Part shown: positions 6,657 through 9,616 of the stretch, in pieces
How the letters are laid out: each line of letters begins with the position of its first letter
Position numbering within the stretch: the stretch's first letter is position 1
Assembly (NCBI GenBank): GCA_023150215.1
Contig: JAKLLJ010000107.1
Location: 1-9,616, forward strand
Length of the DNA stretch: 9,616 nucleotides
Direction: 5' to 3'
From: Thauera sp.
GTDB taxonomy: Bacteria > Pseudomonadota > Gammaproteobacteria > Burkholderiales > Rhodocyclaceae
Notes under the pieces: generated by a model
Told to the model about the DNA's origin: nothing
What the model saw: the letters and a program-made list of their open reading frames with translations, nothing else
Databases searched by the model: none
Made by a program: the position numbers and the translations under genes

Positions 6657-8227
6657 CGCCGCCCTCGACCACCTGGCGGCGGATCGCCGCCACCTTCGCC
6701 GGCTGCGCGGCCGCTGCGATCGCGGCCTGGCTGCTGCTGCCCGCGCACAAGGAGCTGCGCGTCGATCCGGCGCGCGACATGCCGTTCTATTCGCTGCCCT
6801 TCGGGTCGAATCCGTTCACGCCGGGCGAATGGAAGACGGCCGACGGTGGCCTTGTCAATTGGCGCGGGGTGCCGCCGGCGACGAGCTGCGGCGAGTGCCA
6901 CCGCCGCGAGTTCATGGAGTGGAACGCATCGATGCATGCAATCTCCGACCGCGACCTGATCTACGACGCCTCGGTGCTGGAGAACGTCACCGCCTCGCAC
7001 GCCGGGCTGGTTTCGGGGGACGAGAAGGGGCGCTGGTGCGAATCCTGCCACAACCCGCTCGGCACCCTCACCGGCGCGGTCACGCCGCTGCCGAGCGTGC
7101 AGGAGACCACCGCGCTCGAGGAGGGGGTGAGCTGCATCGTGTGCCACACCGCGACCCATCCCGAGCCGCTCGCGGGCAATGGCGCGCTCACCTCGCACAT
7201 CAACGACGTGCGCCGCAGCCTGCACCCGGCGCTGATCATGGCAGCGCCCTCGCGCCACGCCCGCGACATGCAGGCGCGCCGCGACGCGCCGCACATGGGC
7301 GAGAGCGGGCTGTGCGGCGCCTGCCATACGGAGGTGCGCATGCCGGAGGTGTCCGGCCAGCACCCGCTGCACTTCCAGGAGACCTACGACGAGTGGCGGC
7401 GCTCGCCGCAGGCCGCGGCCGGCGTGCAGTGCCAGGACTGCCACATGGCGCGCGACCCGGCCGCCTTCATCGGCGCGCTCAAGCGTGGCGAGCGGCCGCG
7501 GCGCGAGGTGTCGCACCGCATGCCGGGAATCAACTACCTGCTCGCCGATCCCGACTTGCCCGGCGGGCTGATGCATGCGCTGCGCGGCGGCTCGCCGAGC
7601 GGGATCAACCGCCAGTTCGACCGCGCCGAGTACCACGACGAGCTGCGTGCGACGCGCGGGCAGGTGCTCGGCCTGCTGGAGGCGGCCGCCGACCTCGCGA
7701 TCGAGGCCGGGTCGGGGGAGGACGGGCTCAGGCTCGCGGTCGAGGTGCGCAACACCGGCGCCGGCCACGCGCTGCCGACCGGGCCGCTCGACCAGCGCCA
7801 CATGTGGCTGGAACTCGAGGTGCGCGATGCCGCCGGCGAGGTGCTGCACCACAGCGGCGCCTTCGACGCCGCCACCGGGCGCATCGATCCGCAGGCGCCG
7901 ATGTGGGTCAAGCACATGCTCGACGCCGAGGGCAAGCTGGATCTGCGCCACATCCTGTTCGACGTCGACCGCCTGGTGTACCCGCGCAAGCCGATCCCGG
8001 CCGGCGGCCAGGCGCGCATCGACTACACGGTGGCGCTGCCCGCCGATGCCGTTCCGCCCTATACGGTGCAGGCCCGCCTGTGGTACCGGCTCGCCTTCGA
8101 GCCGGTGCTGGAGAACATCGCCAACCAGGGCATGGGCGAGGTGGCGGTGGTCATTCCGCCGGTGCTGATGCGCAGCGCCGAGCGTGTGCTGCAGGCACCC
8201 GTACTTGCCGCGGAGGTGCGCCGATGA
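6653..8227 (+). CDS. Membrane-anchored pentaheme c-type cytochrome
   Basis: A 524-residue protein with five CxxCH heme-attachment motifs: CGECH (79-83), CESCH (129-133), CIVCH (161-165), CGACH (221-225) and CQDCH (260-264). The context W-x2-S-x-H-A after heme 1 and GVSCIVCH and GVQCQDCH at hemes 3 and 5 resemble the cytochrome c554/multiheme nitrite-reductase-like families. An N-terminal hydrophobic segment (about 12-30) probably anchors it in the inner membrane with the hemes in the periplasm. C18 is the only cysteine outside the heme motifs, and its context is a weak lipobox. The heme-free C-terminal part (about 358-505) is beta-rich, with NTGAGHALPTG (367-377). GGAG at 6642-6645 and the ATGA overlap fix the start. 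Electron transfer is secure; substrate and partners are inferred. Confidence 0.92.
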   Translation: MTPPSTTWRRIAATFAGCAAAAIAAWLLLPAHKELRVDPARDMPFYSLPFGSNPFTPGEWKTADGGLVNWRGVPPATSCGECHRREFMEWNASMHAISDRDLIYDASVLENVTASHAGLVSGDEKGRWCESCHNPLGTLTGAVTPLPSVQETTALEEGVSCIVCHTATHPEPLAGNGALTSHINDVRRSLHPALIMAAPSRHARDMQARRDAPHMGESGLCGACHTEVRMPEVSGQHPLHFQETYDEWRRSPQAAAGVQCQDCHMARDPAAFIGALKRGERPRREVSHRMPGINYLLADPDLPGGLMHALRGGSPSGINRQFDRAEYHDELRATRGQVLGLLEAAADLAIEAGSGEDGLRLAVEVRNTGAGHALPTGPLDQRHMWLELEVRDAAGEVLHHSGAFDAATGRIDPQAPMWVKHMLDAEGKLDLRHILFDVDRLVYPRKPIPAGGQARIDYTVALPADAVPPYTVQARLWYRLAFEPVLENIANQGMGEVAVVIPPVLMRSAERVLQAPVLAAEVRR

Positions 8228-8628
8228 ACGCCCGCAGAACCGATACGCCCCGTCTCGCCGGCCTGCTGCCCACGCTCGCCTGGCTGCTGCCGCTGGCGGT
8301 GGTGCTTGCTGCCGCCGCCATGGTGCATGCGCGTCGCGACACCCCGCAGACGCGCGAGCTCGCCCGTGCGCGCGACGACGTGCGCGTGCTGGTGGCGGCG
8401 GTGGTCGCGCCGCGGCCCGACGGCGCCCCCCAGCCCACCACTGCCGAAGGCCTGCACAAGCTCGTCGAGTACGGCGTGCTGCCGCATGTGCCGGTCGATC
8501 CCTGGGGGCGCGCCTACCAGTACCGCTACCCCGGCACGACGCGCAGCTTCGAGGTGTTCTCGTTCGGACCCGACGGGGTCGAGAGCGCAGACGACGTCGT
8601 CAGCTGGAACCTCTATGGCGGGCGCTGA
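8224..8628 (+). CDS. gspG: GspG-domain pseudopilin-like protein lacking a prepilin motif
   Basis: A 134-residue protein. The C-terminal part is clearly a T2SS major-pseudopilin domain: PTTAEGLHKLVEYG (71-84), VDPWGRAYQYRYPG (91-104) and FSFGPDG...DDVVSWN (112-129), the last being the calcium-site region of GspG. The preceding helix (QTRELARARDDVRVLVAAV, 42-60) also aligns with GspG. However, the N-terminus reads PRLAGLLPTLAWLLPLAVV (9-27) where GspG has a G-F-T-L-I-E type prepilin-peptidase site, so the cleavage glycine context and the Glu at +5 are absent. It is probably an uncleaved single-pass membrane protein. GGAGG (8212-8216) and the ATGA overlap with the cytochrome gene support the start. 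It is the last tightly coupled gene of the operon. Domain call firm; function as a pilus subunit doubtful. Confidence 0.85.
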   Translation: MNARRTDTPRLAGLLPTLAWLLPLAVVLAAAAMVHARRDTPQTRELARARDDVRVLVAAVVAPRPDGAPQPTTAEGLHKLVEYGVLPHVPVDPWGRAYQYRYPGTTRSFEVFSFGPDGVESADDVVSWNLYGGR

Positions 8629-8656
8629 GGCCCGCGCACCGCACCCCCATGTCCCA

Positions 8657-8675
8657 GCGGCCCCGTGCGGGCCGC
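8657..8675 (+). other. GC-rich hairpin between the pseudopilin-like and MoxR genes
   Basis: GCGGCCC (8657-8663) and GGGCCGC (8669-8675) form a perfect 7-bp stem around a CGTGC loop. No T-tract follows, so it is not a standard intrinsic terminator. It occupies the only sizeable gap (68 bp) of the gene series and could slow or attenuate transcription into the MoxR gene or protect a 3' end. No promoter is obvious in the gap. Confidence 0.45.
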
Positions 8676-8696
8676 GCAACCGGAGCCCTTCCGAGC

Positions 8697-9616
8697 ATGA
8701 ACGCCCCCCAGACTTCCGAACTGCTGCCCGCCCCGCGCCAGCTCGCCGACATACAGGCCGCGATCGGCGAGTGCCTGCTCGACAAGCCGCGCGAGATCCG
8801 CCTCGCGCTCGCCTGCATCCTCGCCGGCGGCCACCTGCTGATCGAGGACCTCCCCGGTCTGGGCAAGACCCTGCTCGCGCAGTCGATTGCCCGCACGCTG
8901 GGCCTGGACTTCACCCGCGTCCAGTTCACCAGCGACTTGCTGCCCGGCGACCTGCTCGGCGGCGCGGTGTTCGAGCGTGACAGCGGCAGCTTCCGCTTCC
9001 ACCCGGGGCCGGTGTTTACCGAGGTGCTGCTCGCCGACGAGATCAATCGCGCCTCGCCCAAGACCCAGAGCGCGCTGCTGGAGGCGATGGAGGAGCGCCA
9101 GGTTTCGGTGGACGGGCACACCCGTGCGCTGCCCGCGGCGTTCTTCGTGATCGCGACGCAGAACCCCTTCGACCAGCAGGGCGTGTTCCCGCTTCCCGAG
9201 GCCCAGCTCGACCGCTTCCTGATGCGCTTGTCGCTCGGCTACCCTTCGGCGGCGGCGGAGCGCGCGCTGCTGACCGGTGGCGACCGCCGTGCGGTGCTCG
9301 CCGCGCAGGCGCCGCGGGTCGATGCCGAAGCGGTGTGCGCGCTGCAGCGCGCGGCGGGCGGCCTCAAAGTGTCGTCGGCGCTGATCGCCTATGTGTGCGC
9401 GCTGCTCGAGGAGACGCGCAGCGCCGGGCTGTTCCGCCACGGCCTGTCGCCGCGCGCCGGCCAGGCCCTGGTGGCAGCGGCCCGCGCCTGGGCGCTGATC
9501 GACGGTCGCGACTACGTGGTGCCCTCGGACGTGCAGGCGGTGCTGCCGGCGGTCGCTGCGCACCGCTTGCAGCCGCTCGGCACGGAGCCGGCGACGGCCC
9601 TGCTCGAGCGCGTCGT
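8697..9616 (+). CDS. MoxR-family AAA+ ATPase (3' end outside the window)
   Basis: MoxR proteins are chaperone-like AAA+ ATPases that mature or activate partner proteins, often ones with von Willebrand factor A domains. The 306 visible codons show Walker A LPGLGKT (52-58), Walker B LLADEINRAS (111-120), sensor 1 ATQNP (153-157), LPEAQLDRFLM (166-176) with the likely arginine finger, and SPRAG (251-255) in the sensor 2 region. The family usually has about 300-340 residues, so only a short tail is missing. ATG 8697 has GGAG at 8682-8685, an 11-base spacing. An in-frame ATG at 8649 would add 16 residues but lacks a Shine-Dalgarno site, and family similarity starts after 8697. It follows the GspG-domain gene by 68 bp and may begin a separate moxR-type cluster. 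Confidence 0.93.
   Translation, partial: MNAPQTSELLPAPRQLADIQAAIGECLLDKPREIRLALACILAGGHLLIEDLPGLGKTLLAQSIARTLGLDFTRVQFTSDLLPGDLLGGAVFERDSGSFRFHPGPVFTEVLLADEINRASPKTQSALLEAMEERQVSVDGHTRALPAAFFVIATQNPFDQQGVFPLPEAQLDRFLMRLSLGYPSAAAERALLTGGDRRAVLAAQAPRVDAEAVCALQRAAGGLKVSSALIAYVCALLEETRSAGLFRHGLSPRAGQALVAAARAWALIDGRDYVVPSDVQAVLPAVAAHRLQPLGTEPATALLERV

Noticed and set aside
6557..7951. 464-codon - strand frame opposite the pentaheme cytochrome
   Set aside because: It is the antisense of a gene with five CxxCH motifs and shows no domain or ribosome-binding site of its own.
6337..8223. In-frame extension upstream of the GspG-domain gene
   Set aside because: It is low-complexity Arg/Ala/Gly sequence overlapping the cytochrome gene. 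ATG 8224 has a good Shine-Dalgarno site and overlaps the cytochrome stop.
8657..8690. Intrinsic terminator after the pseudopilin-like gene
   Set aside because: The stem is strong but no run of T follows, so it was listed only as a hairpin.
8649..8696. Alternative upstream start (ATG 8649) for the MoxR ATPase
   Set aside because: It has no Shine-Dalgarno site and the added 16 residues, rich in Arg and Gly, are encoded partly by the hairpin. ATG 8697 fits the family better.

Overview
The window is very GC-rich DNA with strong codon bias. Every real gene lies on the + strand, most touch or overlap their neighbour, and nearly every start has a clear Shine-Dalgarno site. The gene content (type II secretion/type IV pilus-like parts, b- and c-type cytochromes, a MoxR ATPase) fits a respiratory, Gram-negative proteobacterium. 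Codon style and composition suggest a betaproteobacterium such as the Rhodocyclales, but that placement is inference. No RNA gene, insertion sequence, tRNA, CRISPR array or convincing promoter was seen, and no gene-free stretch exceeds about 120 bp.

Layout: bases 1-115 hold a C-poor, G-rich degenerate hexamer repeat and then a 26-bp imperfect palindrome. These run straight into a GspE-type ATPase that has no credible start and seems to lack part of its N-terminal domain. Then come a GspF-type platform protein, a PilP/GspC-like periplasmic adaptor and a secretin with an unusual C-terminal extension. Next are a small beta-barrel-like protein (perhaps half of an omptin-type barrel), a four-helix, histidine-rich membrane protein resembling a b-type cytochrome, a pentaheme c-type cytochrome, and a GspG-domain protein without a prepilin-peptidase motif. 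After a 68-bp gap with a GC hairpin comes a MoxR-family AAA+ ATPase, cut by the window end.

Together, genes 1-8 look like one translationally coupled operon: motor, platform, adaptor and secretin of a reduced type II secretion-like machine, joined to a membrane cytochrome b / multiheme cytochrome c pair. The pseudopilin is atypical and lies beyond the cytochromes. The most interesting reading is a dedicated envelope machine linked to electron transfer, either exporting or positioning a redox protein or using it at the cell surface. This is a hypothesis from gene order; nothing in the sequence proves the link.
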